DNA from: Azospirillum sp. OGB3
GTDB lineage: Bacteria; Pseudomonadota; Alphaproteobacteria; Azospirillales; Azospirillaceae
Assembly (NCBI RefSeq): GCF_014192915.1
Contig: NZ_JACHYN010000008.1
Location: 198,989-262,988, forward strand
Direction: 5' to 3'
DNA length: 64,000 nt
Shown: in pieces, positions 1-8,617 of the stretch
How positions within the stretch are numbered: position 1 is the first letter of the stretch
Layout: every line of letters starts with the position of its first letter
Notes under the pieces: generated by a model
What the model was told of the DNA's origin: nothing
The model's database searches: none
What the model saw: the letters and a program-made list of their open reading frames with translations, nothing else
Program-made: the position numbers and the translations under genes

Positions 1-207
1 CTCAAGGTCCAGACGGTCGGCGTCCGCCGGGACGGCGAGATGAACGCGGACCTGCATCCGGCTGGTGTCGCCATCGACCAGCGCGCGCATGCCGGGCATG
101 GAGTTGCGCTCGATGGCGTTGCGCACGGCGCGCACCGCGGCCTTGGTCACGTCCTGCCCGTGCAGATCGGCGCCCATGCCGAGTTCGACGAACATTACCT
201 GCTTCAT
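1..207 (-). CDS. Lin0512-family protein, 3' end cut by window
   Basis: This is the N-terminal 69 codons of a leftward gene that runs off the window. The start is an ATG at 205-207, with AGGAAG seven bases upstream. The protein opens MKQVMFVELGMGADLHGQ and continues with KAAVRAVRNAI and NSMPG. That pattern resembles the small conserved Lin0512-type family, whose function is unknown. There is no signal peptide or membrane segment in the visible part, so it is probably cytosolic. The serralysin gene upstream on the same strand ends about 108 bases away; the two could be co-transcribed, but nothing shows this. Confidence 0.75.
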   Translation of the reverse strand, partial: MKQVMFVELGMGADLHGQDVTKAAVRAVRNAIERNSMPGMRALVDGDTSRMQVRVHLAVPADADRLDLE

Positions 208-315
208 GGTCGTGCTTCCTCGTTGTGCCTCGCTCGGTCATTCCGTTTGAGAATGCGTCAGGATCGGTGCGGCGCGGCAGTCGGTCGGGCCAGTTTTCCG
301 ACCTGCGGAATGCGG

Positions 316-2067
316 TCAGCCGATTCGGAAGGCAAGGTAACTGTCGGTCCCCACCTGTCCGGGCATGGCGAGCAACCCGCCGGGGGTCTGTCCGCTGAAG
401 GTCAGGCTGAGATCGGTGCCGCCGTTGCCGTCCAAGTCGATTCGCGCGGTGGCCCCCTGATAGCCGGTCGCCCCCGCCAGATCCTCCCAGGTCAGCTTGG
501 AAATGGCGTCGGTCCAACCCCAGGCGATGGCCCATTCCTCCGGCTGCAGGTCTGTGACGGTGGACCATGTGACGCCGTCGCCCCGCCCGTCGATGAAGAA
601 GGTGTCCGCTCCGGCTCCGCCGATCAGGAAGTTGGAGCCCACGCCGCCGTCCAGCACGTCGTCTCCGCCGCCGCCCTGCGCGGCGTCGCTGCCGCCAAGG
701 AGGTTAAGGAAGTCTCCCTGGTCGCTGCCGATGACCGCTTCATCCGACGCTGTTCCCAGGAACCGGTTGCGCAGGCCGGCGACGGGGCCGGAGTAAGGAG
801 CCATTCGCACCTCGTAGCTCCCGGCGCCATCCTGGACGAAGGCGCGCTGGTCCGGCTCGGCGCGGGACAGGACGGTGGCCGCCTCCTGGCGGGTGACGAC
901 GCGGTCGGTGAAGACCAGCCGTTCAATGCCGCGCAATCGGTCGGTGCCGCCGGCCCCGGTGACAACGACGTCTGCCCCGCTTCCCGACGGATCGCCGGTC
1001 ACGAAGGCGTTGGCGGAGGGGAAGTCGTAGAGGGCCGTGTCGTTGCCGGGGCCGCCGTCCAGAAAATCGTCACCCGCTCCGCCGACGAACGTGTCGTCAC
1101 CCGCCCCCCCTTCCAGCCGGTCGGTGAAGGCGGAGCCGGTCAGCCGGTCGCCCGCCGATCCCCCGACGACGGTCTCGATGCGGGTGCCATGGCCGACGAA
1201 GAACTGGTTCTGGGCGAGGATCGAAGACTCCTGGGCCGAGAACCAGCCCCAGCCGCCCGCCAAGTCGATGGTGACGGGCACGGTCGCCCCCGCCGCCGAC
1301 AGCGTGTCGTTGCCGCCGCCGTCCCAAAGGTAGCGCCCCGGGGCCCCCGGCGTCAGGAGATACAGGTCGTCGCCCGCGCGCACGGTGGAGTTGGGGCCGT
1401 AGAGTCGCTGGATGGCCGCGATGTCGTAGACGCCCAGCCCGCCGGGCCAGACCCCGTAATAGGACATGATCGTGTTGGTCCGGTTGTCCTCGGACGGAGG
1501 AAGGAAGGGCGGGGTGCCGCCGCCGGTGCCGTTGTAGTCGCCGGGATGCTTCAGCCCCAGCGCGTGCCCGATCTCGTGCACATAGGTCCGGTAACCAGCC
1601 GATTCGGGGTCGAGGTAGATGTAGGAGCCCGCGGCGTTTGGGTAGTAGGCCATACCGGAGGCGCGGAAGACGTCCAGTTGGCTCATGTGGAACTGGAGGT
1701 TGGCGGTCATGGGGTCGGTCGCCTCCACGAAAGCGAGGTTGGCGACCGCGCTCCATTCCCCCATCGCCTGCAGCGCCATGGCCCGCTGGCCGTCGTTGAG
1801 CGGCCGGAAGCCCGGCACGTAGCGGAGGCCGGCGTCCACCACCCAACCGTAGGTGAGGGTATAAGGCGCCGTCGCGGTGCCGTCCGGCGGTGCGCCCCAG
1901 CGCCGCCCACTGTCGAAGGCGCGGAGAAACAGCGGGTCGTCGGCACCGTCCGTCCTCCGGCGCGCCGTTTCCATCGCCGGGCCGGAGCCATCCTCCTCGG
2001 GATTTGATCGGACACCGTCGATTCCGTCCCCGTCTTCGCCACCGTCAGGACTCCAAAACTCCCTCAT
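316..2067 (-). CDS. serralysin-like M10 metalloprotease with RTX repeats
   Basis: Predicted secreted zinc endopeptidase of 583 aa. The zinc-binding motif HEIGHALGLKH is at residues 164-174 and the Met-turn TIMSYYG at 199-205, the two hallmarks of metzincins of the serralysin group. Glycine/aspartate nonapeptide repeats (GGAGDD, GGPGND types) follow in two blocks, around residues 310-350 and 465-505; these bind calcium and are typical of type I secretion substrates. There is no Sec signal peptide, as expected for that route. I chose the ATG at 2065-2067 because GGAG lies nine bases upstream; a TTG 87 bases further up is open but has no ribosome site. A type I exporter lies 44 kb away in this window (45119-48210). 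Protease activity is a family inference. Confidence 0.9.
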   Translation of the reverse strand: MREFWSPDGGEDGDGIDGVRSNPEEDGSGPAMETARRRTDGADDPLFLRAFDSGRRWGAPPDGTATAPYTLTYGWVVDAGLRYVPGFRPLNDGQRAMALQAMGEWSAVANLAFVEATDPMTANLQFHMSQLDVFRASGMAYYPNAAGSYIYLDPESAGYRTYVHEIGHALGLKHPGDYNGTGGGTPPFLPPSEDNRTNTIMSYYGVWPGGLGVYDIAAIQRLYGPNSTVRAGDDLYLLTPGAPGRYLWDGGGNDTLSAAGATVPVTIDLAGGWGWFSAQESSILAQNQFFVGHGTRIETVVGGSAGDRLTGSAFTDRLEGGAGDDTFVGGAGDDFLDGGPGNDTALYDFPSANAFVTGDPSGSGADVVVTGAGGTDRLRGIERLVFTDRVVTRQEAATVLSRAEPDQRAFVQDGAGSYEVRMAPYSGPVAGLRNRFLGTASDEAVIGSDQGDFLNLLGGSDAAQGGGGDDVLDGGVGSNFLIGGAGADTFFIDGRGDGVTWSTVTDLQPEEWAIAWGWTDAISKLTWEDLAGATGYQGATARIDLDGNGGTDLSLTFSGQTPGGLLAMPGQVGTDSYLAFRIG

Positions 2068-2541
2068 CTCTGTGCGCTCCGTCTGCGTGATTCGGTGTTT
2101 CGCTAAATTCGTTTCGAATTCCGACGATGTTTGGCGAAAACGGTCAGTGTTCAACTTCCAATCAGCCAGTATTTATGACCAACGGTTCAGCCGGGTTCAA
2201 TGGATCAGACGGCCTTCGAAAAACAGGATGGGGGAATTTTCTCGACGGATTTTCAGTGCTTTGTCGATATGCCGGGAATGTCCTCCTGCATCCTCGCGGG
2301 AGCGGGACGGCGCGCGGATCGGTGCCGAGTATGACTGTCTGGATTTCGGAAAGAGGCTCGAGAACAGTCGCAGAAAATAAAAAACGCGAATTTCCACCAG
2401 CCATCCATGATGAAAGCACAATAAAATCGTTAAAGAATATTAAGGCGCAATCCTGTCACAGCATAGATGAGGATTCGCGGATTGACAGGATGGGGAGATT
2501 CCGCAACCGTTGCCGCAGAACAACAACGGGGGAGAAAAAGA
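2068..2541. other. divergent intergenic region, protease / RlpA-like
   Basis: This 474-base gap between two divergent genes is clearly more AT-rich than its surroundings, especially 2380-2450, and must hold both promoters. It contains a perfect inverted repeat, ATCCTGTCA (2450-2458) and TGACAGGAT (2483-2491), upstream of the RlpA-like gene. I see no convincing small gene here. Confidence 0.6.
2450..2491. promoter_or_regulatory. 9-bp inverted repeat, possible operator
   Basis: ATCCTGTCA at 2450-2458 and its exact reverse complement TGACAGGAT at 2483-2491 are separated by 24 bases. The centre is about 71 bases upstream of the chosen GTG of the RlpA-like lipoprotein. It could be a two-site operator or a stem-loop in the leader. 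No regulator is assigned. Confidence 0.35.
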
Positions 2542-3147
2542 GTGCGGTATGGCTGTGTTGCGCTCGCCATCTGTGCTGTTTCTGTTGGTGCGTGCTCGAC
2601 CGGCGCACAGATTGCCGCCGTCCCGCCCATGCCGCAGGACCCGGTGCCGCAGGAGATCGCGTTCGAAGACACATTGGCGCCGGACGCTCCGGACATCGAA
2701 CCGGTTTATGTTCATAAGGGAAAGGCGTCCTACTACGCCGATTTCTTCCATGGCCGGACCACGGCGTCGGGGGAGCGCTTCAGCCAGAACCGGCTGACCG
2801 CGGCGTCCCGCCGGCTTCCCCTGGGCAGCCGGGTGACGGTGACCAACGCCGACAACGGGCGCAGCGTCGAGGTCGTGATCAACGACCGCGGCCCCTATGT
2901 GAAGGGCCGGGTGATCGACCTGTCCCGGAAGGCCGCCACCGAACTGGGCATGATCGACGACGGCGTGGTGAACGTCCGTGTCGAAGCCCGGCCCTCCGAC
3001 CAGCCGAACCGCTCTCTGCGGCACCGGTTGGAGCGGATGGTCGCCGCGCTCTACCCCGACCGCAAGCCCGTGTCCGAACCGCCCGTGACCGTCGCCGAGC
3101 GTCCCGAACCGGATTTGGGCGACACGGATTTGGGCGCCGCCGACTAA
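2542..3147 (+). CDS. rlpA: RlpA-like septal ring lytic transglycosylase lipoprotein
   Basis: Protein of 201 aa with a lipoprotein signal: a hydrophobic N-terminus ending in the lipobox VGAC, so the mature protein should start at a lipid-anchored cysteine around residue 17. The double-psi beta-barrel domain follows (KGKASYY to NVRVE). It includes the conserved [16 protein letters not shown] stretch that carries the catalytic aspartate of RlpA lytic transglycosylases, which cleave glycan strands lacking stem peptides at the septum. There is no C-terminal SPOR domain, unlike Pseudomonas RlpA; the C-terminal tail is charged and low-complexity. I chose GTG 2542 because GGGGGAG lies seven bases upstream; an upstream ATG at 2467 would bury the lipobox. 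Confidence 0.85.
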   Translation: MRYGCVALAICAVSVGACSTGAQIAAVPPMPQDPVPQEIAFEDTLAPDAPDIEPVYVHKGKASYYADFFHGRTTASGERFSQNRLTAASRRLPLGSRVTVTNADNGRSVEVVINDRGPYVKGRVIDLSRKAATELGMIDDGVVNVRVEARPSDQPNRSLRHRLERMVAALYPDRKPVSEPPVTVAERPEPDLGDTDLGAAD

Positions 3148-3296
3148 CGGGACCGCGCCACGCCGCACGGTTTCCGCCCAAACGTTCAACGCGCGCAGGT
3201 TTCCGTCCGTTTGCCCATGCAGGAGCGCCGCGCCGCGAAGGCCGCCGTTGCGCCCTGCGGATGGCGGAGCCATGCGCACAGAGGAGGTTTCATCCC

Positions 3297-3707
3297 ATGC
3301 TGAAGCTGGTCATTCGCGACACCCATCACGCCGCCGGCCTGTTTCTGGAGCAGGTGGACAATGTCCGCCAGCTCATCGCCGAGTTGAAAGCGCTGAAGCG
3401 CGTTCCGTCCGCTTCGCTCTATCTGGAAGGGCTGGCCGAGCGTTGCCTGCGGCGCGGCTGGACGGTGATCCCCGCCGATCCGCTGATCCGCGGCTGCACA
3501 TCGCGCACCCACATCGTCGAACTGCATCTCGACCCCAACCAGCCGGGCGCGCCTTTCGTCGGCATCTACGAGCCGGGGGAGGACGGCACCCCCTGCCGGC
3601 GGCTGCACGACTCCCTGGAGGGTTTGGCCGGCCGACTGCGCCTGCCGCCCGCCAACACCGGCGGCGCTCCGACGACGGTGGAGCAGGCCACGGCGCTGGC
3701 CGCCTGA
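3297..3707 (+). CDS. hypothetical protein
   Basis: A 136-aa protein I do not recognise. The start ATG at 3297 follows AGGAGG at a nine-base spacing, so the gene is probably real. There is no signal peptide or membrane helix. The N-terminal half is predicted helical (LFLEQVDNVRQLIAELKALK). The middle has a short two-cysteine stretch, and TSRTHIVELHLDPNQPG looks like beta-strand. It sits 149 bases after rlpA and 120 bases before btsS, on the same strand as both. No function is proposed. Confidence 0.7.
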   Translation: MLKLVIRDTHHAAGLFLEQVDNVRQLIAELKALKRVPSASLYLEGLAERCLRRGWTVIPADPLIRGCTSRTHIVELHLDPNQPGAPFVGIYEPGEDGTPCRRLHDSLEGLAGRLRLPPANTGGAPTTVEQATALAA

Positions 3708-3826
3708 CCGCGTCCTCGGCCGGAATCCACGAGCCGCATCCATTGATTGGAATCATACCGCGGCGGGACGGGCGGGGGTAGCCTGCGGGCCGGCAATCCC
3801 GCCGCCCGCTGCCCGTGTCCGCCCCC

Positions 3827-5536
3827 ATGACCGTCGAGCATCTCAGCCTCGTCTTCCTGCTGCTCCAGCAGATGTGCGTGTATCTGGTCATCGCGTACAT
3901 GCTGAGCCGGACGCCGCTGTTCCTGCCGGTGATGCACCTCACCGTGCGCTGGCCGCACAAGCTGGCCTGCTACGTCATCTTCTCCATGTTCTGCGTCATG
4001 GGGACCTATTTCGGGTTGCAGATCGACGATTCCATTGCCAACACCCGCGCCATCGGAGCCGTGCTGAGCGGCATCCTGGGCGGACCGTCGGTGGGGCTGG
4101 CGGTCGGCTTCACCGGCGGTCTGCACCGCTACTCGCTGGGCGGCATGTCGGCGGTGGCCTGCGCCATCTCCACGGTAACGGAGGGTCTGATCGGCGGGCT
4201 GGTGCACCGCCACTTCGTCCGCCAGGGCCGCATTGAGCCGCTGTTCGATCCGCTGCGCGTCGGCGCCGTCACCCTCGTGGCGGAAATCGCGCAGATGCTG
4301 ATCATCCTGCTGGTGGCCAAGCCCTTCCCGGCGGCGGTTCATCTGGTCGAGGTGGTGGCGCTGCCGATGATCGTCGCCAACACGCTTGGGGCGGGGCTGT
4401 TCATGCGCATTCTGATGGACCGCCGCGCCCTGATCGACAAGCAGTCGAGCGCCTTCTCCGCCAAGGCGCTGAAGATCGCCGCACGGGCCGACGGCGTGCT
4501 GCGCCAGGGCTTCAACGAAGAGAACAGCATGCGGGTCGCCCGCATCATCTACGAGGAGACGGGCGTCGGCGCGGTCGCCATCACCGACCGCGAGAAGCTG
4601 CTGGCCTTCATCGGCGTCGGCGACGACCACCATCTGCCGGGCACGCCGATCACCTCGCCCCAGACCTACCAAGCGATCGCCAACAACCAGGTGCTCTACG
4701 CCGACGGCAATCTGGTCTCCTACAAATGCTCGATCCACCCGAACTGCCGGCTGGGCGCCTCGCTGGTGATCCCGCTGGTCGGGGAAGACGACCGGGTGAT
4801 CGGCACCGTCAAGCTGTACGAGCCGAAGACCAGGCTGTTCTCCACCATCAACCGCACGCTGGGGGAGGGCATCGCGCGGCTGCTGTCCAGCCAGATCCTC
4901 GCCGGGCGCTACGAACAGCAGAAGGCATTGCTCGCCCAGTCGGAGATCAAGCTGCTGCACGCGCAGGTGAACCCGCATTTCCTGTTCAACGCCCTGAACA
5001 CCATTTCCGCGGTCATCCGCAACGACCCGGAGCGGGCGCGCCAGCTTGTGCAGAGCCTGTCCGTCTTCTTCCGCAAGAACCTGAAGCGCCCCAGCCAGGA
5101 GGCCACGGTGGCCGACGAGGTGGAGCATGTCAGCGCCTACCTCCAGATCGAGCTGGCGCGCTTCACCGGGCGGCTGTCGGTGGAGATCGACGTGCCGGAC
5201 GCGCTGCGCCATGCCCGGCTGCCGGCCTTCCTGCTCCAGCCGCTGGTGGAGAACGCCATCAAGCACGGCACCTCGCAGCTCCTCGGCCCCGGCCATGTCC
5301 GCATCGCGGCGCGGCGGGAGGGCGGCGACCTGCGGCTGTCGGTGGAGGACAACGCCGGCCTCTACGAGGAAAAGCCGGGCGGTGACGGGCTGGGCATGTC
5401 CATCGTGGACCGCCGCGTCCGCAACCGCTTCGGCAACGGCTACGGGGTGGATGTCGCCTGCGAGGCCGACGTCTTCACCCGCATCACCTTGCGCCTTCCC
5501 CTGGACATCCCTGCCGTCGCGGAGACCGCGCCATGA
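3827..5536 (+). CDS. btsS: BtsS-type sensor histidine kinase (LytS family)
   Basis: Membrane sensor kinase of 569 aa. The N-terminal ~190 residues form a multi-helix 5TM-LYT sensor, then a GAF-like domain (about 210-350), then a His_kinase domain with the H-box [16 protein letters not shown] (phospho-acceptor His about residue 384) and an ATPase domain with [12 protein letters not shown] and [10 protein letters not shown]. Whole stretches match E. coli BtsS closely, for example [12 protein letters not shown] and [17 protein letters not shown], and BtsS is known as a high-affinity pyruvate sensor. Pyruvate sensing here is inferred from that identity. The stop overlaps the btsR start (ATGA). 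A GTG 12 bases upstream is an alternative start; neither has a clear ribosome site. Confidence 0.93.
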   Translation: MTVEHLSLVFLLLQQMCVYLVIAYMLSRTPLFLPVMHLTVRWPHKLACYVIFSMFCVMGTYFGLQIDDSIANTRAIGAVLSGILGGPSVGLAVGFTGGLHRYSLGGMSAVACAISTVTEGLIGGLVHRHFVRQGRIEPLFDPLRVGAVTLVAEIAQMLIILLVAKPFPAAVHLVEVVALPMIVANTLGAGLFMRILMDRRALIDKQSSAFSAKALKIAARADGVLRQGFNEENSMRVARIIYEETGVGAVAITDREKLLAFIGVGDDHHLPGTPITSPQTYQAIANNQVLYADGNLVSYKCSIHPNCRLGASLVIPLVGEDDRVIGTVKLYEPKTRLFSTINRTLGEGIARLLSSQILAGRYEQQKALLAQSEIKLLHAQVNPHFLFNALNTISAVIRNDPERARQLVQSLSVFFRKNLKRPSQEATVADEVEHVSAYLQIELARFTGRLSVEIDVPDALRHARLPAFLLQPLVENAIKHGTSQLLGPGHVRIAARREGGDLRLSVEDNAGLYEEKPGGDGLGMSIVDRRVRNRFGNGYGVDVACEADVFTRITLRLPLDIPAVAETAP

Positions 5537-6252
5537 TGACCGTCCTGATCGTGGACGACGAGCCGCTGGCCCGCGAGGAGTTGCGGCGCCTTCTTGAGGA
5601 GTTCCCCGACCTCCAGGTCGCCGGGGAATGCGCCAACGCCATCGAGGCCATCGGCGCGATCAACCGCCAGCCGCCCGACGTGGTCTTCCTCGACATCCAG
5701 ATGCCGCGGGTCAGCGGGCTGGAGATGCTGAGCATGCTCGACCCGGAGCGGATGCCCCGCATCGTCTTCCTGACCGCCCACGACGAATACGCCGTCCAGG
5801 CCTTCGAGGAGCACGCCTTCGACTATCTGCTGAAGCCGGCGGACCCGGCCCGGCTGGCGAAGACGCTGCAACGGCTGCGCCGCGAGCGGGCGCCGCAGGA
5901 CCTCGCCGTGCTGAAGGACGCCGCCCCGCTGCGGCTGATCCCCTGCACCGGCCACAACCGCATTTCCCTGCTGAAGCTCGACGAGGTGGAATGCGTGGCC
6001 TCCAAGGCGAGCGGCGTCTTCGTCGTCGGCGCCGACGGCGAGGAGCGCTTCACCGAACTGACCTTGCTGACCTTGCAGGAGCGCACCCCGCTGGTGCGCT
6101 GCCACCGGCAATATCTGGTCAATCCCGAGCGCATCCGGGAAATCCGCCTGATCGACAACGGGCTGGCGGAAATCCAGACGCTCGGCGGCCAGAGCATCCC
6201 GGTCAGCCGCCGCTTCCTCGGCCCGCTGAAGGAGCGGCTGGGCATCTGGTGA
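5533..6252 (+). CDS. btsR: BtsR response regulator (LytTR DNA-binding)
   Basis: Protein of 239 aa with a receiver domain (acidic pair at D8-D9, phospho-acceptor D54 in FLDIQMP, conserved Lys in YLLKPAD) and a C-terminal LytTR domain ([12 protein letters not shown], then [14 protein letters not shown], to the end). The order and wording match E. coli BtsR/YehT throughout. The gene starts inside the last codons of btsS, so the pair is translationally coupled. It should be phosphorylated by BtsS and activate the transporter gene downstream; a matching operator lies at 6471-6499. ATG 5536 is an alternative start. Confidence 0.93.
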   Translation: MMTVLIVDDEPLAREELRRLLEEFPDLQVAGECANAIEAIGAINRQPPDVVFLDIQMPRVSGLEMLSMLDPERMPRIVFLTAHDEYAVQAFEEHAFDYLLKPADPARLAKTLQRLRRERAPQDLAVLKDAAPLRLIPCTGHNRISLLKLDEVECVASKASGVFVVGADGEERFTELTLLTLQERTPLVRCHRQYLVNPERIREIRLIDNGLAEIQTLGGQSIPVSRRFLGPLKERLGIW

Positions 6253-6256
6253 GTCT

Positions 6257-6456
6257 CCCTCTCCCGCCTCTCGCGCCCGCTTGCGGGCGCTGACGGCGTC
6301 AGGCGGCCCTTGGCCGCCGAGAGCCCCGGGAGAGGGAAGGGGCCCGCGCAAAGCGCGGGAAGGGTGAGGGTGCGGCAAGGATCGGCGCTTCAATCCTCGC
6401 GGTTCGACCCTCACCCGGCGCCTTCGGCGCCACCCTCTCCCGGGGCGGGAGAGGGA
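6257..6456. repeat. dispersed palindromic repeat, copy R1
   Basis: A block of nested inverted repeats bounded by CCCTCTCCCG and GGGAGAGGG. Inside are GGGTGAGGG and CCCTCACCC and a small hairpin of the GGCGCCTTCGGCGCC type. It fills most of the btsR-btsT gap. Related copies are at 9900, 22638, 35041, 51535, 56919 and 61720. Confidence 0.8.
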
Positions 6457-6470
6457 AAGGCAGCCCCCCA

Positions 6471-6499
6471 ACCGCTCATCCCCGCTTTCCGACCGCTCG
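6471..6499 (+). promoter_or_regulatory. BtsR operator, direct repeat
   Basis: ACCGCTCA at 6471-6478 and ACCGCTCG at 6492-6499, separated by exactly 13 bases. The E. coli BtsR (YehT) site, as I know it, is ACC(G/A)CT(C/T)A-N13-ACC(G/A)CT(C/T)A, so 15 of 16 specified positions fit. It lies 90 bases upstream of the transporter start, as expected for an activator site. Confidence 0.8.
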
Positions 6500-6588
6500 C
6501 CACGCCATGGCGCCACTCCTGGGAGAGCACCACACGAAGGGTGAAACCCGGCCTACCGTGACGGCAGTTCCTTCCAAGGAGAGCTGTC

Positions 6589-8400
6589 ATGGATCACGCC
6601 CTAACATTTGTGATCGCGACACTCTGCATCCTCGCCCTCTGCTACCGCTTCTACGGCGTGTTCTTTGTGCGCAAGGTGCTCCGTGCCGATGATTCCGAGG
6701 TGACGCCGTCCCACATCCTGGCCGACGGGCGAAACTATGTTCCCACCAAGAAGTGGGTGAACGCCGGCCAGCATTTCGCGGCGATCGCCGCCGCCGGCCC
6801 GCTGGTCGGCCCCGTGCTGGCCGCGCAGTTCGGCTATCTGCCGAGCTTCCTGTGGCTGCTGATCGGCTGCGTCATCGGCGGCGCGGTGCACGACACGGTC
6901 GTGCTGTTCGCCTCGATGAAGCACAAGGGCCAGTCTCTGTCGGAGGTCGCCAAGGCCGAACTCGGCCCGGTCGCCGGCTGGTGCACCGGTCTGGCGATGC
7001 TGTTCATCATCACCATCACCATGGCCGGCCTGTCGATGGTCGTCGTCCATGCGCTGGAGCGCAACGCCTGGGGCGCCTTCGCGGTCTTCATGACGATCCC
7101 GATCGCCGTGGCGCTCGGCCTCTACGAGAAGATCACCGGCTCGTCCAAGGGCGCCACGCAGGTCGGCATCGCCGCCATCGCCGCCTCCGTCTTCGCCGGC
7201 CCCTACATCCAGGGCACGATGCTGGGCAACTGGCTGACGCTGCACGCCGAGACGGTCGCGCTGATCCTGCCGATCTACGCCTTCTTCGCCACGGCTCTGC
7301 CGGTGTGGATGCTGCTGACCCCGCGCGGCTACCTGTCGAGCTTCATGAAGATCGGCGTGTTCGGCGCGCTCGTCGTCGGCGTCGTCTTCATCAACCCGGA
7401 AATCCGCTTCCCCGCGCTCACCGACTTCATCCATGGCGGCGGCCCGGTGCTGGCCGGCCCGGTGTGGCCGTTCATCTCGATCACCATCGCCTGCGGCGCC
7501 ATCTCCGGCTTCCACGCCTTCATCGGCTCGGGCACCACGCCGAAGCTGATCGACAAATGGAGCGACATCCGCACCGTGGCCTTCGGCGGCATGCTGGCGG
7601 AATGCGTGGTCGGCGTCATGGCGCTGATCGCCGCTACCTCCCTGCACCCGGCCGACTATTTCGCCATCAACTCCTCGCCCGCCGCCTTCCAGGCCCTGAA
7701 CATGCAGGTCGTCGATCTGCCGCGGCTCAGCCAGGAAATCGGCCTCGACCTCTACGGCCGCACCGGCGGTGCTGTGACCCTGGCCGTCGGCATGACGGAA
7801 ATCTTCACCCGCATCCCGTGGTTCGGCACGCTGGCCTCCTACTTCTTCCAGTTCGTCGTGATGTTCGAGGCGGTCTTCATCCTGACCGCGGTGGACAGCG
7901 GCACCCGCGTGGCCCGCTATCTGATCCAGGACCTGGGCGGCGACCTCTATGCCCCGCTGAAGCGTCTCGACTGGGTCCCCGGTTCGATCGCCGCGAGCGT
8001 GCTGGCCTGCGTGGCCTGGGGCTACCTGCTGACGTCGGGCGACATCAACTCGGTGTGGGCGCTGTTCGGGGTGTCGAACCAGCTCATGGCCTCGGTCGGC
8101 CTGATCATCGGCGCCACGATCATCCTGCGCCTCGGCCAGAAGCGGGTCTACATGCTGACATGCCTGGTCCCGCTGGCCTACCTGTTCGTGACGGTGAACT
8201 ACGCCGGCTACTGGATGATCACCAACGTCTATCTGAACCCGCTGGCCAAGGGCTACAACGTCTTCAACGCCGGCATCTCGATCATCATGCTGTCGCTCGG
8301 CTTCGTGATCCTGATCGCCGCCCTCAAGAAGTGGAAGGAACTCCTGCGCATCCGCAAGGACGCCCTGCCTGAGACGCTGATCGCCACCCCGGCGGAATAG
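6589..8400 (+). CDS. btsT: CstA-family carrier, BtsT-like pyruvate transporter
   Basis: Very hydrophobic protein of 603 aa with about 15-17 membrane helices. The CstA-family signatures are clear: KKWVNAGQHFAAIAAAGPLVGP near residue 55 (given in part), HDTVVLFASMKHKGQSL, and GFHAFIGSGTTPKL. E. coli CstA and BtsT are about 700 aa; this is the shorter form. The family takes up peptides and pyruvate, and BtsT is the proton-coupled pyruvate symporter. Pyruvate is the best guess because the gene follows btsSR and a BtsR operator lies upstream. The ribosome site is AAGGAGAG, five bases before the ATG. A strong terminator follows at 8446. Confidence 0.88.
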   Translation: MDHALTFVIATLCILALCYRFYGVFFVRKVLRADDSEVTPSHILADGRNYVPTKKWVNAGQHFAAIAAAGPLVGPVLAAQFGYLPSFLWLLIGCVIGGAVHDTVVLFASMKHKGQSLSEVAKAELGPVAGWCTGLAMLFIITITMAGLSMVVVHALERNAWGAFAVFMTIPIAVALGLYEKITGSSKGATQVGIAAIAASVFAGPYIQGTMLGNWLTLHAETVALILPIYAFFATALPVWMLLTPRGYLSSFMKIGVFGALVVGVVFINPEIRFPALTDFIHGGGPVLAGPVWPFISITIACGAISGFHAFIGSGTTPKLIDKWSDIRTVAFGGMLAECVVGVMALIAATSLHPADYFAINSSPAAFQALNMQVVDLPRLSQEIGLDLYGRTGGAVTLAVGMTEIFTRIPWFGTLASYFFQFVVMFEAVFILTAVDSGTRVARYLIQDLGGDLYAPLKRLDWVPGSIAASVLACVAWGYLLTSGDINSVWALFGVSNQLMASVGLIIGATIILRLGQKRVYMLTCLVPLAYLFVTVNYAGYWMITNVYLNPLAKGYNVFNAGISIIMLSLGFVILIAALKKWKELLRIRKDALPETLIATPAE

Positions 8401-8445
8401 CCGGACACCGGGCAAGCCGCCCGGAGACGATCAAGCGCTCAACCG

Positions 8446-8481
8446 GAAGAGGTATCGCTGCTCCCCCAGCGGTACCTCTTC
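8446..8481 (+). terminator. intrinsic terminator after btsT
   Basis: Arms 8446-8460 (GAAGAGGTATCGCTG) and 8467-8481 (CAGCGGTACCTCTTC) pair over 15 positions with one G-U wobble and a six-base loop. The tail is only moderately T-rich (TGCATTTCTG). Confidence 0.7.
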
Positions 8482-8617
8482 TGCATTTCTGTGGAATGGC
8501 TGGGACGGCCGTGATTCCGCGAATTACAAGGGTTGATTCACCATCCGGCGGGTGCCATCCAAGGGCCGGCGCCGTGGCCTCCCGGGCTGCGGCGCCGGTT
8601 TTTCGTGAAAGGAACAG

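Noticed and set aside
40..2007. Long open frame on the plus strand opposite the protease
   Set aside because: It mirrors the GC-rich codon structure of the serralysin gene, has no recognisable domain, and the minus strand has HExxHxxGxxH and RTX motifs.
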